Shown: positions 41,127 to 50,687, counted from the stretch's first letter. The stretch is DNA of 64,000 nucleotides from Bradyrhizobium tropiciagri (GCF_001189845.1 NZ_LFLZ01000012.1:1-64000); one strand, 5' to 3'. The notes: a model not told the origin generated them from the sequence alone. Made by a program: numbers and translations.

Positions 41127-42827
41127 CTAGCCCTGGCCGAGTGTGCGGACTGCTTCATCGACACTGCGGAAGACGTGGTCCCGCGGCAGGACATCGTAGA
41201 GATTAAAGCGCTCGAACGCGTTCTGTGCGCGTGTGGACTCCAGCCGCGCCACCGCCACCGTCACGCCGTCACCGCGGCATTCGCGGAACAGGTCGCGCAG
41301 CGCCTGCGCTGCGGTGAAATCGATCTCGATCATGCCGCTGGCCTCGATCACCAGTAGCTGCGGCTTGGGTGTCGACGCTCCGACGGCCTTGAGCACGCCG
41401 CTTTGGAAGTCTTCGGCGTTGAGGAACGACAACGGCGCCTGCAGACCGACGACGGCAATGCCGGGCTTGCGCTCGCCGGTGACGTGCGCGCCCGCCGGCC
41501 ACCAGATCGTGGTGCCGGGGACATGGACGAATTCCACCAGCTGGCCCCGCGTCGTGGTCCAGATGCCGTGCAGCAGCGACAACGCGATGCCGACGGCGAC
41601 GCCTTGCTCGATCGGCAGCACAATGATCGCGGCTGCCGTCGCCACCACCAGCAGGAATTCATAGAACGACTGGCGGAGGATCTGGACGATCTGCTTCACG
41701 CGAATGATGCGCAGCGCCACGAACAGCAGGACGCCACCGAGCGCCGCGTCGGGCACGTGCTGCAGCAGTGTCGCGCCGAACGCCAGCAGCGCGAGCACGA
41801 TGGCCGCAGCAAACAGCCCCGAGAGCTGCGTGCGTCCGCCGGTCTCGGACACGATGCCGGTCCGCGGCGGACTGGCATTGACGGGGAAGGCGCCGAACAG
41901 GCCGGCGAGCAGGCTGCCGGCACCGGCGCCGAGGAAGTCGCGATCGACATCGGCCGGCTTGTCCGGATCTGACAGGAACGAGCGCGTCGTCGCCGCGGTC
42001 TGCACCATGACGACGATGGCGATCAGGATCGCCAGCGACAGCAATTTGATCCATCGCTCCGGCGCGATGTCCGGAAGCGATGGCTTGGGCAGCGACCCGG
42101 GCACGATGCCGACCACCTTGACGCCCTTGCTTTCGAGATGGCCGGCGATGACAGCGATGGTGGCCACGACAAGGCCGATCAGTGCGCCCGGAATCCGCGC
42201 GCTGATCTTCTCCGATCCGGCCACCAGCGCCAGCACGCCGAGGCCGATCGCCAGCGTATAGGCATTGGTCTGGCCGATGTTTTCGGCGAGGGCCCCGAGC
42301 TTGTAGAGCGTCGGCCCGTCCGGCGTGGTCAGGCCGAGCACGCCGGGCAATTGCGAGACCAGGATGTGGACGGAAATGCCGGCGAGGAAACCGACCGTGA
42401 CCGGCGTCGACAGCAGATTGGCGATCCAGCCGAGCTTGAACAGGCCGCCGGCTATCATGATCGCGCCGACCATCAGCGCCAGGGCCATCGCCAACGATTG
42501 ATAGTCGGGCGAGCCCGCGGTCGCCATCAGGGCCAGGCCGGCCGCGAAGATCGGCGTGATCGTCGAATCGGCTCCGCAGGACAGGAAGCGGTTGGCGCCG
42601 AGCATCGCAAAGCCGAGCGAGCCGGCCATGAAGGCGAAGAAGCCGATCTGCGGCGAGAAGCCGCCGAGCCGCGCGGTCGCCATCTGCTCGGGGATCGCGA
42701 TTGCGGCGAGGGTCAGCCCTGCTATCAAATCCCCGGGCAGGTTGCTCGGCTGAAAGCCGGCCAGCGAACGGAAGATCGGCCAGCTGGCGCGTGTCGCGGG
42801 GGTTTGGGCCATCGGTCTCCGACTCAT
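41127..42827 (-). CDS. SulP-family anion transporter with STAS domain
   Basis: 566 aa. About 11-13 membrane segments start with the SulP signature region LPGDLIAGLTLAAIAIPEQM. A C-terminal cytoplasmic STAS domain follows (LLVIEASGMIEIDFTAAQAL). It imports an inorganic anion (sulfate, bicarbonate or similar); the substrate is not readable. A second in-frame ATG 15 bases in (MAQTPATRASW) is an alternative start. Confidence 0.9.
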   Translation of the reverse strand: MSRRPMAQTPATRASWPIFRSLAGFQPSNLPGDLIAGLTLAAIAIPEQMATARLGGFSPQIGFFAFMAGSLGFAMLGANRFLSCGADSTITPIFAAGLALMATAGSPDYQSLAMALALMVGAIMIAGGLFKLGWIANLLSTPVTVGFLAGISVHILVSQLPGVLGLTTPDGPTLYKLGALAENIGQTNAYTLAIGLGVLALVAGSEKISARIPGALIGLVVATIAVIAGHLESKGVKVVGIVPGSLPKPSLPDIAPERWIKLLSLAILIAIVVMVQTAATTRSFLSDPDKPADVDRDFLGAGAGSLLAGLFGAFPVNASPPRTGIVSETGGRTQLSGLFAAAIVLALLAFGATLLQHVPDAALGGVLLFVALRIIRVKQIVQILRQSFYEFLLVVATAAAIIVLPIEQGVAVGIALSLLHGIWTTTRGQLVEFVHVPGTTIWWPAGAHVTGERKPGIAVVGLQAPLSFLNAEDFQSGVLKAVGASTPKPQLLVIEASGMIEIDFTAAQALRDLFRECRGDGVTVAVARLESTRAQNAFERFNLYDVLPRDHVFRSVDEAVRTLGQG

Positions 42828-42907
42828 CTGGCGGCGAAGGGACCGGAATAGTCGGCCATCGCGTGGCCAAAAGCCAGCGGACGCGCGTGTGCGGCGCGAA
42901 GAGCCTA

Positions 42908-43006
42908 AAGCGTTTTCGAGCGAAGTGGATACCGGTTCGCGTGAAGAAAACGCGTCAGAACAAAAACTAGAGCGCCATTCCGATTCAATCGGAACGGCGC
43001 TCTAGC
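42908..43006 (+). repeat. AGCGTTTTCGAGCGAAGTGG repeat family, copy 3
   Basis: AAGCGTTTTCGAGCGAAGTGG-like start, CCGGTTCGCGTGAAGAAAAC middle, and a terminal hairpin AGAGCGCC-A-TTCCGATT / AATCGGAA-C-GGCGCTCT (42969-43003). The hairpin's CTA at 43002-43004 is the TAG stop of ccdA on the minus strand, so the repeat supplies the end and probably the terminator of ccdA. Confidence 0.85.
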
Positions 43007-43736
43007 CGATATTCTGCAGCGCCGGAAAGGTCTCCAGCAGCCAGACGCTGACACCAGACACCGCGCCGGTCAGGAAGCCGATGCCGGTGACCACCATCAG
43101 CACGCCCATCACGCGCTCGACGGTGTCGAGATGGCGCTTCATCCGCGCGAACACCGAGGAGAATTGCTTGACCATGAAGGCGGCGAGCAGGAAGGGGATG
43201 CCGAGCCCGGCGGAATACACCGCAAGCAGGCCGGCGCCCTTGGTCACCGTGGCCTCCGCGGCCGCAATCGAGAGGATCGCAGCCAGGATCGGGCCGATGC
43301 AGGGCGTCCAGCCGAACGCGAACGCGAGGCCCATGACATAGGCGCCCCACAGCCCGACCGGCTTGGGTGCGGTGAGCCGCCCTTCGCGCATCAGCAGGCC
43401 GATCCGGGTGATGCCGAGGAAGTGCAGGCCCATGATGATGATGACGATGCCGGCCAGGATCGAGAGCTCGGCCGACCAGGCGCGCACCAATCCGCCGACG
43501 AACGATGCGCTGGCGCCGAGCGCGACGAACACGGTGGAGAAGCCGAGCACGAACATCAGCGCCGCCGTCATCACCGCGCGCTTGGAGGCCGCGGTGGCGC
43601 CGTCCTGGTTGACCTGCTCGATGGTCGCCCCGGTCAAATAGATCAGATAGGGCGGCACCAGCGGCAGCACGCAGGGCGACAGGAAGCTGACTAGGCCGGC
43701 GATCAAGGCGGCCGGGATCGAGACGTCGTGCATCAA
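43002..43736 (-). CDS. ccdA: CcdA-type cytochrome c biogenesis / thiol transport protein
   Basis: 244 aa with six membrane segments. It shows the paired membrane Cys of the CcdA/DsbD family (SFLSPCVLPLVPPYLIYLTG and AFAFGWTPCIGPILAAI). It moves reducing equivalents from cytoplasmic thioredoxin to the periplasm for cytochrome c assembly. The stop codon lies inside a repeat element. Confidence 0.92.
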   Translation of the reverse strand: MMHDVSIPAALIAGLVSFLSPCVLPLVPPYLIYLTGATIEQVNQDGATAASKRAVMTAALMFVLGFSTVFVALGASASFVGGLVRAWSAELSILAGIVIIIMGLHFLGITRIGLLMREGRLTAPKPVGLWGAYVMGLAFAFGWTPCIGPILAAILSIAAAEATVTKGAGLLAVYSAGLGIPFLLAAFMVKQFSSVFARMKRHLDTVERVMGVLMVVTGIGFLTGAVSGVSVWLLETFPALQNIG

Positions 43737-43955
43737 GGGACCTTCGCAGAATAACCGTTCTGTCTTGGCGTCTACGCAGCCAACAATCCAGAAGTTTCGT
43801 CGCTAAAGCCTTCAACTATGGTCACAGGCCCGTGTCCGGCGCATTGGCGGGAGCGGCACGACGGTGCGGCGCTCGAAATGCGGCCAAGGTTTGCCAGCTC
43901 GCGGAAAATGGCGCTATCGTTCGCGGATTGCGCGGCCGATCCACGGGAGAGCGGC

Positions 43956-44241
43956 ATGAACGAGCACGATTTCGAAAGGCAATTGAAGGGCCGACGGTTT
44001 CCAGGAAATCGAGCGTCAGAAGCTTGATCCGCGCCCGGGCAAGGGACGGCACCGGCATCATTTCGAGATCCGCGGCCTGGTGATCTCCGGAACCTTCGTT
44101 GTCAGGCAAACCGGCGAACCCGTCGTCTATCGCTCCGGGCAGGTATTTTCCGTTGCCGAGGGCGAATTGCACGATGAGTGGATCGAGGCCGAAGGCGCCC
44201 ACGTTCTGGTCGGCCGGAAGTTTTCCGAGGGCAGGGCCTGA
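43956..44241 (+). CDS. Small cupin-like protein, broken by a one-base insertion
   Basis: ATG 43956 with GGGAGA upstream reads MNEHDFERQLK. Removing one G from GGG at 43988-43990 then gives ADGFQEIERQKLDPRPGKGR, RHHFEIRGLVISGTFVV, VYRSGQVFSVAEGELHDEWI and VLVGRKFSEGRA, ending at TGA 44239. The corrected 94 aa have a cupin-like RHHFE...G...E pattern of metal-ligand His/Glu. No uninterrupted reading frame covers it. Confidence 0.75.
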
Positions 44242-44367
44242 CGAGCTTGTGACGCGGTCGAATGCGAAGCTGCGTCCTCGCCCGGCTCGTCGCCTCCGCT
44301 AAAGCTTCGGCGCGTCGGGGATGCATGGCCTCGTCGAACTCGTTCAGGATCGCGCCACATACTCACT

Positions 44368-44489
44368 GTCGTCCCGGCGAAGGCCGGGACCCATAACCCC
44401 AAATGCTGCTTGTTGCGCGATGCTGGAACGACGAGTCCCACCTGCAACATCCGCCGCGGCGTATGGGTCCCGGCCTTCGCCGGGACGAC
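44368..44489. repeat. Palindromic repeat upstream of gntR 3' end
   Basis: GTCGTCCCGGCGAAGGCCGG GACCCATA (44368-44395) pairs perfectly with its complement at 44462-44489, around a 66-base loop. It lies between the cupin gene and the convergent gntR gene, so it could terminate both. Confidence 0.85.
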
Positions 44490-44513
44490 GATGTGGAGAG
44501 ACAAGTGCGCTCA

Positions 44514-45259
44514 TCACCGCTTGCGCCTAGCCGGCGCAGGCGGCGTCTCGAATTCCCGGCCGCGAATCCGCACCAGATCGTCGGCGGAATGCGCCAACAG
44601 CAACACCGTCGCTTCGCGCGCGGCCTCCGCATCGCCGGCCGCGATCGCATCCAGCACTGCGCGGTGCTCGCGCAGCGCGCGCGGGCGGTGCGAGCCGGGG
44701 GCGGCGATCGTAAAGCTCTGGCGCAGGGTGATCTCGAACATCTGGGCGATCGGCCAGAAGAACTCGTTGCGGGTCGCGAAATAGATTGCCTGGTGGAACT
44801 TGATGTCGGCGGCGACGAAGTCCTCATTGGTCTTGGCCGTGTCCATGCCGTCGCACCCGGCGCGGATGCGGGCGATGTCGTCTTCCCCGGCATGGGTCGC
44901 CGCCAGCGCCGCGGCGGCGGGCTCGACCGCGGAGCGCAGCTGGAACAGTTTTGCCAGATAGCGATCGATCTTCGCCGTCTCCAGGTGCCAGCGCAGCACG
45001 TCGGGATCGAGCTGATTCCATTGCTCGGGCGGCCGCACCCGTGTGCCGCTCTTCGGCCGCGACTCGATCAGGCCCTTGCCGGTGAGGGTACGGATCGCCT
45101 CGCGCACCACCGTGCGGCTGACGTCCATCATCTCGCAGATCTGCATCTCTGGCGGCAGCGTCTCGCCGACGCCGATCTCGCCGCGGACGATGCTGCTGCG
45201 ACCCGGTCGGTGACCTGGCTGTGCACGCTCCGGCGCAACGCGTTGAATGTCTGGAACAT
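44514..45259 (-). CDS. GntR/FadR-type regulator (one frameshift near start)
   Basis: The corrected protein of 248 aa starts MFQTFNALRRSVHSQVTDRV at 45259. One C (plus strand, near 45196) is missing, so the raw frame jumps before SSIVRGEIGVGETLPPEM. The winged helix continues with MQICEMMDVSRTVVREAIRT LTGKGLIES. A C-terminal FCD domain with metal-ligand candidates follows (DIKFHQAIYFATRN, LREHRAVLDAIAAGD). FadR-group members respond to organic acids. It is divergent from the TRAP genes and is expected to control them through the palindrome at 45324. Confidence 0.88.
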
Positions 45260-45323
45260 CGGATGCCTCGCTGGGGTTGGTGCCCGCGCCGCCGCCGAGC
45301 CGCGCTCTTGCACAACCGCATTT

Positions 45324-45348
45324 CATTTGTCATACATTATGACAAATG
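45324..45348. promoter_or_regulatory. Perfect 25-base palindrome, probable GntR operator
   Basis: CATTTGTCATA-CAT-TATGACAAATG has perfect 11-base arms. It lies 64 bases before the gntR start and 70 before dctP. The AT-rich dyad in a GC-rich context, with a TTGTC...GACAA core, fits a GntR/FadR operator. Confidence 0.8.
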
Positions 45349-45417
45349 GTCTGCCAAGCTCGCGCCAGCCAGCGTCGCAGCCACAACAACGATCCGTTCC
45401 TGGGGAGGAGCACCACC

Positions 45418-46448
45418 ATGACGTCGATGCGCGTGAGCCGCCGTATTGTATTGCGGTCATCGGCCGCTGCCGCAGCGTGGCTCGTCGCCGCGCCCGCCAC
45501 CATCGGCCGCGCGCAAGCTGCGACCATCAAGATGCGGTGCTCGTCGTCGCTTCCGAACGACCCCAAATACGCCAACGGCCGCGTCTACTACGACAATTTG
45601 GTCAAGAGCCTGAAGGCGAACGGGCTCGGCGAGCAGATCGAGGTCACGTTCTTTCCCGACAACCAGCTCGGCCAGGAGATCGACGTCATCAACTCGGTGA
45701 AGCTCGGGGTGATCGACCTGATGGTCTCGGGCTCGTCGATCTCGGCGAACCTCGTGCCGCTGGTCGGCACGTTCGACCTCGGCTACCTCTTCACCAGTTA
45801 CCAGCAGCAGACCAAGGCGTTCGACGCCGGCGCGGCGAAGCCGATCGAGGATGCGCTGCTCAAGGGCGCCGGCATCCACATCATCGCCTGGGCCTATAAT
45901 TTCGGCGCACGCAGCGTGCTGGCGAAGAAGCCGGTGAAGACGCCGGAAGATCTCGCCGGCCTGAAGATCCGCACGCTGCCGAACCCGATCATCACCGAAT
46001 GCCTGCGCCTGATGGGCGCGGCGGCGACGCCGCTGGCGTTCGGCGAGATTTACACGGCGCTGCAGGCCGGCGTGCTGGACGGTCTCGAGCATGATCCGCC
46101 GACCATCCTGGCCAGCAAGTTCTACGAGACGGCCAAGCATTACGCGCTGACCCAGCATATCTTCTCGCCGCTCGCGGTCTATTTCAGTGACACCACCTTC
46201 AACCGCATGGCCCCCAAGCTGCGCGAAGGCTTCCTTGATGCGGCGAAGACGCCGCGGCCGACACCCGCGCGCATGGGCTCGCGGTGGAGAAGGAGGCGCT
46301 GGCGAGCCTGGTGGAGAAGGGCGTCACGGTGGTCGAATGCGACAAGGAGGCGTTCCGCAAGCGCGTGCTGCCGCAGACCGACAATTTCATCAAGGCACGG
46401 CCCGAGGCCAAGGCCGTCGTCGATCTGATCCGCGCCACCCAGGCCTGA
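45418..46448 (+). CDS. dctP: TRAP transporter substrate-binding protein DctP (one frameshift)
   Basis: Periplasmic solute receptor. The N-terminal twin-arginine-like signal is RVSRRIVLRSSAAAA, cleaved near GRAQA. DctP features: FFPDNQLGQEIDVINSVKLG, and LAGLKIRTLPNPIITECLRL with the Arg that clamps the substrate carboxylate, then FGEIYTALQAGVLDGLEHDP. The frame breaks at 46250/46251 (one G lost). The corrected tail reads ALASLVEKGVTVVECDKEAF and ends IRATQA at 46448, 343 aa. GGAGGAG precedes the ATG. Confidence 0.9.
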
Positions 46449-46457
46449 GGTCGGCGC

Positions 46458-48314
46458 ATGTCGGTCGCCGCGATTGCGACGAGAAGCAGCTCTGATCGGA
46501 TCACCGCGCCGTTGCTCGCCATCAGTGACGCGATCGCCGCGATCCTGCTCGCCGCCGATCTCGTGGTGGTCTGCACCTCGGTGCTGGCCCGCTTCCTGTT
46601 CAATGCGCCGGTCGAATGGTCAGATGACGTCGCCCGCGGCCTGATGGTCGGGTCGAGCTTCTTCGGCGCCGCGAGCGCACTCGCACGCAGCGAGAATCTC
46701 GGCGTCGCCTTCTTCGTCGACATGCTGCCGCCGGGCGTGCGGCGGGTCGTCGACTCGGTCGGCGCGCTGCTCGTCACCGTCATTGCCGCCTATGTCGCGT
46801 TCAACGCGATCAAGATGGGCTGGCTGACCACCGGGCAGACCTCGGGCTCCGGCCTGCCGCTGGAATGGACGTTCTATCCGATGGGCGTCGGCGCGGCATT
46901 CATGACGGTCTTCGCGTTCGAGACGTTCTGTGGCCGGCCGTTGCGCGACATGGTGGCCGGCATCATCACGACGACTGTCATCGTCGGTCTCTATCTGGCC
47001 TGGGACGCACTTGCGCAGTCATCAGTGCCGTCGTCGCAGACGCTGATGCTGATCGGCTTCTTCCTCACGCTGTTCGGCGGGCTGCCGATCGGCTTTGCGC
47101 TGGCGCTCGCGGCGCTGATCTTCATCTGGGTCGAGGGCACGCTGCCCGGCGTGATCTTCGCCCAGCAGATGGCGCGCGGCATCGACAATTTCGTGTTGCT
47201 GGCGATCCCGTTCTTCATCCTGGTCGGCTATTTGATGGAAGCCAACGGCATGTCGGTGCGGCTGATCGAACTGTTGCAGCGCGCGGTCGGGCGGATGCGC
47301 GGCGGGCTCAACGTCGTGATGGTGATGTCGATGGTGCTGTTCTCCGGCATCTCCGGCTCCAAGATGGCCGACGTCGCAGCCGTCGGCTCGGTGCTGATCC
47401 CGGCGGCACGCCGCTCGCGGCAGAATCCGGGCGGCGCCGTGGCGCTGCTCGCCGCCTCCGCGGTGATGGCTGAAACCATTCCGCCCTGCATCAACCTGAT
47501 CATCCTCGGCTTCGTCGCCAATCTCTCGATCGGCGGCCTGTTCGTCGCCGGCATGCTGCCCGCCGTGCTGATGGCGCTCGCCCTGATCGCGGTGTCGATC
47601 GTGTTCGGCAAGCGTCCGGCCGCGAACGAGGAAGCCGAGCCGCGCGCCGCGGTCTCGGGCTTGTGGACCGGCGCGATCGCCTCGTTCGGGCTGATCTTCA
47701 TGATCTTCTTCGGCTTCAAGAGCGGCTTCGCAACGGCAACCGAGATCTCGGCCTTTGCCGCGGTGTACGCGATCGCTGTCGGCAGCCTCTTGTTCCGCGA
47801 ACTCGGCGTGAAGAGCCTCGCGCACTGCTTCGTGCAATCGGCCGTTCGCTCCGGGCTGGTGCTGTTCATCGTCGCCGCCGCGCAATCGCTCGCCTTCATC
47901 CTGACGCTGCAGCAGGTGCCGCACGCGGTCGGTGAGCTCATGCTGGCGATATCGGGCAGCCATGGCGTCTGGCTGTTCATGCTGCTGTCGATCCTGGTGC
48001 TGGTGGTGATGGGCTCGGTGCTGGAAGGTGCCGCGGCGCTGATCATCTTCGGCCCGCTGCTGCTGCCGGTCGCGGTCAAGCTCGGCATCGATCCGCTGCA
48101 TTTCGGCGTCGTGCTGGTGATCGCGATGGGGCTCGGCTTGTTCGCACCGCCGCTTGGTCTCGGCCTCTACGGCGCCTGCCTGATCGGCAATGTGCCGATC
48201 GAGCAGACCATCAAGCCGATCGCGGGGTATCTCGGCCTGCTGCTGTTGTGCCTGCTGGTGATCGCCTTCGTGCCGGCCATCAGCACGGCGCTGCCGCATG
48301 CCCTCGGCTATTAG
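46458..48314 (+). CDS. dctQM: TRAP transporter DctQ-DctM fusion permease
   Basis: 618 aa. Residues about 15-180 form the small four-segment DctQ part (VLARFLFNAPVEWSDDVARG is its typical motif). The remainder is the twelve-segment DctM channel (GLPIGFALALAALIFIWVEG, SGISGSKMADVAAVGSVLIP, and LGLFAPPLGLGLYGACLIG). Natural Q-M fusions are known, for example SiaQM. It starts ten bases after dctP. It uses sodium gradients to import a carboxylated solute. Confidence 0.92.
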   Translation: MSVAAIATRSSSDRITAPLLAISDAIAAILLAADLVVVCTSVLARFLFNAPVEWSDDVARGLMVGSSFFGAASALARSENLGVAFFVDMLPPGVRRVVDSVGALLVTVIAAYVAFNAIKMGWLTTGQTSGSGLPLEWTFYPMGVGAAFMTVFAFETFCGRPLRDMVAGIITTTVIVGLYLAWDALAQSSVPSSQTLMLIGFFLTLFGGLPIGFALALAALIFIWVEGTLPGVIFAQQMARGIDNFVLLAIPFFILVGYLMEANGMSVRLIELLQRAVGRMRGGLNVVMVMSMVLFSGISGSKMADVAAVGSVLIPAARRSRQNPGGAVALLAASAVMAETIPPCINLIILGFVANLSIGGLFVAGMLPAVLMALALIAVSIVFGKRPAANEEAEPRAAVSGLWTGAIASFGLIFMIFFGFKSGFATATEISAFAAVYAIAVGSLLFRELGVKSLAHCFVQSAVRSGLVLFIVAAAQSLAFILTLQQVPHAVGELMLAISGSHGVWLFMLLSILVLVVMGSVLEGAAALIIFGPLLLPVAVKLGIDPLHFGVVLVIAMGLGLFAPPLGLGLYGACLIGNVPIEQTIKPIAGYLGLLLLCLLVIAFVPAISTALPHALGY

Positions 48315-48325
48315 GGGAGACACTC

Positions 48326-49309
48326 ATGAAAGTGCTGCTCGCCCATACCCCGCAGATGCGCCGCGACTATTACGGCGAGCGTAGCCTGAGCGGCCTGCGC
48401 GCGGTCGCCGACGTCAGGCTGCACGACGGGGACGAGCCGCTCAACGCCCCGTCATTGGTCGAGGCCGCGGCCGATGTCGACATCATCGTTGCTGATCGCA
48501 TGACGCAGGGGCCCGGCGACATCTTTCCGCTTCTGCCGAAACTGCGCGCTTTCGTGCGCTGTGCGGTCGATATCCGCAACATCGACGTGGCCGCGGCGTC
48601 CGCCGCGGGCGTGCTGGTGACGCAGGCGAGCGCCGGCTTCATTCAGTCGGTGGCCGAGCTCGCGCTCGGCTTCATGGTCGATCTGTCGCGCGGCGTTTCC
48701 CGCGCGACTGCGGCGTATCACGCCGGCGATGCGCCCGAAGTGGTGATGGGCCGCCAGCTTGCGGGAAGCACGGTCGGCATCATCGGCTATGGCAGCATCG
48801 GGCGCTATCTGGCCGGGATCGCCAAGGTGCTCGGCATGAACGTGCTGGTCGCCGATCCCTTCGCGGCGGTCGATGACGCCGCGATCACGCATCTGCCGCT
48901 CGACGACCTGCTGGCGCGCGCCGATTACGTCGTCTGCCTCGCGATCGCCAACGCACAGACCGAGAATCTGATCGGGCGGGCCGCATTGGCGCGGATGCAG
49001 AAGCATGCGTTCTTCATCAACCTGTCGCGCGGCAATCTCGTCGACGAGGCGGCGCTGGCGGAAGCGCTGCGCGACGGCCGCATCGCGGGTGCGGCGATGG
49101 ATGTCGGCCGGGCGCCCGACCAGATGCCGACGCCGGAGCTCGCAAAGCTGCCCAATGTGATCGCAACGCCGCATGTCGGCGGCCTGACGCCGCAGGCGAT
49201 CGAGCATCAATCCTCGGAGACCGTGCGCCAGGTGGCGAAGATCGTCGCCGGCAAGGTGCCTGTCGGTGCCGTCAATGCCGAGCACTGGACGCGGCGGCCG
49301 CGGCTATGA
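48326..49309 (+). CDS. D-isomer 2-hydroxyacid dehydrogenase family protein
   Basis: 327 aa. The NAD-binding loop is STVGIIGYGSIGRYLAGIAK and the catalytic Arg is in INLSRGNLVDEAALAEALRD. His is in IATPHVGGLTPQAIE. The usual catalytic Glu region (DVFExEP) reads DVGRAPDQMP and lacks Glu, so activity or mechanism may differ. It starts 11 bases after the DctQM gene (GGGGAGA before ATG), so it is co-transcribed and probably acts on the imported hydroxyacid. Confidence 0.88.
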   Translation: MKVLLAHTPQMRRDYYGERSLSGLRAVADVRLHDGDEPLNAPSLVEAAADVDIIVADRMTQGPGDIFPLLPKLRAFVRCAVDIRNIDVAAASAAGVLVTQASAGFIQSVAELALGFMVDLSRGVSRATAAYHAGDAPEVVMGRQLAGSTVGIIGYGSIGRYLAGIAKVLGMNVLVADPFAAVDDAAITHLPLDDLLARADYVVCLAIANAQTENLIGRAALARMQKHAFFINLSRGNLVDEAALAEALRDGRIAGAAMDVGRAPDQMPTPELAKLPNVIATPHVGGLTPQAIEHQSSETVRQVAKIVAGKVPVGAVNAEHWTRRPRL

Positions 49310-49338
49310 AAGTTCAACAAGGCGCAATGCCGTCCGCG

Positions 49339-49367
49339 GGGCTGGACAAGAGCTTCGCATCCAGCCC
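49339..49367 (+). terminator. Possible hairpin between the TRAP and Liv blocks
   Basis: GGGCTGGA-N13-TCCAGCCC, 30 bases after the dehydrogenase stop. There is no T-run. It may end the TRAP operon transcript or be a processing site before the ABC genes. Confidence 0.4.
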
Positions 49368-49472
49368 AAACTTGCGCCCGTCAAACCGCGGCCGCTGAGC
49401 GCGCGGACAAGCAATCAACGGACGTCCCGCAACAAACGACGGGCGCCGAGAGGGAAACAGGGAGAGCATCAC

Positions 49473-50668
49473 ATGGCCATGTCACGCCGTGACGTCTTGT
49501 TGGGCAGCGCCGGTGCATTGGGCGCCGCATCATTCTCCTTCCCGGCCCCTGCGATCGCACAATCGGAACCGATCAAGATCGGCTGCCTCGCAGCGATCAC
49601 CGGCCCGAGCTCGCGCCGACCGTCGGCTTCAACCGCGGCGTCAACTTCGCGGCCGATGCCATCAACAGTGCCGGCGGGGTCAAGGGGCGCAGGATCGAGC
49701 TGGTGATGCGCGACACCCAGGGCGACCCGACCAAGGCTGTCAACGCCACGCAGGAGCTGATCAGCCAGGCCAAGGTGCACGCGATCTGGGGGCCGCTGAA
49801 TTCGGGCGAGGCGCTGGCGACGACGCCGATCATGGCGCGTGCCAAGATGCCCGATTTGCACCCCTGCGTCGTCGAGACCCTGATCGATCCGGTCAAATAC
49901 CCCAACGCGTTCCGCATCGCGCCGTCGAACAACCAGTGGGACGACGCCGTGCGCAACTATTGCCTCAAGATCCTCAAGGTGAAGAAGGTCGCCGTGATCG
50001 GCGACACCACCGGCTATGGCGTCACCGCGGTCGGGGCGTCGGTCGCGGCGTTCAAGAAGGACGGCGCCGAGGTGGTTTATCAGGCCAATGTCGATGCCAC
50101 GCAGCCCGACATGACGCCGGACATGCTGCGCGCCAAGAACGCCGGCGCCGAGGCGATCGTGGTGTGGAGCGTCTCGACCGGCATGGAGGCGCGCATGTTC
50201 AACACCCGCGCCGCGATGAACTGGGACGTTCCCTTCGTCGGCCATCCCTCGATGGCGTCGGGCGAGCTCGCGAGCCTGGTCGCCAAGCCGGAGAACTGGA
50301 AGAAGGTCTATGCGATCGGCTACAAGAGCTGCAGCTATGACAGCGCCGGCAAGCTGCCGCCGAAGAGCGAGGACCTGGTCGCGCGGCTGAGCAAGGCCAA
50401 TGTCGCGCTGAACGACACGCTGCTGTGGTGGGTCGCCGGCGGCATCGATTGCATCGAGCTGATCGCCAAGGCGGTCGCGGAAAGCGGCTCGACCGACAGC
50501 GCCGGCATCATCAAATACTGGAATTCGCTGTCGACCTATCCCGGCTATTTCGGCAATTACCGCTTCTCGCCGACCGAGCATAACGGCTATCTGACCGAAG
50601 AAATCGTGATGTCGGAATCCTCGACCGCCAAGAACGGCACCTTCGCGCTGGCGCCGGGATACACATAG
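49473..50668 (+). CDS. Branched-chain-type ABC transporter substrate-binding protein (one frameshift)
   Basis: Periplasmic type I binding protein (LivJ-like). The signal has a twin-arginine pattern (MSRRDVLLGSAGALGAAS) cleaved near AIAQ. The frame is lost at 49613/49614, where one G of TCGGCG is missing. It resumes as APTVGFNRGVNFAADAINSA GGVKGRRIELV and runs through LISQAKVHAIWGPLNSGEAL and VAVIGDTTGYGVTAV to 50668. The corrected length is about 398 aa. It heads the livHMGF-like genes. Confidence 0.88.
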
Positions 50669-50687
50669 AAGGGCGAGGGCGCAGCCG

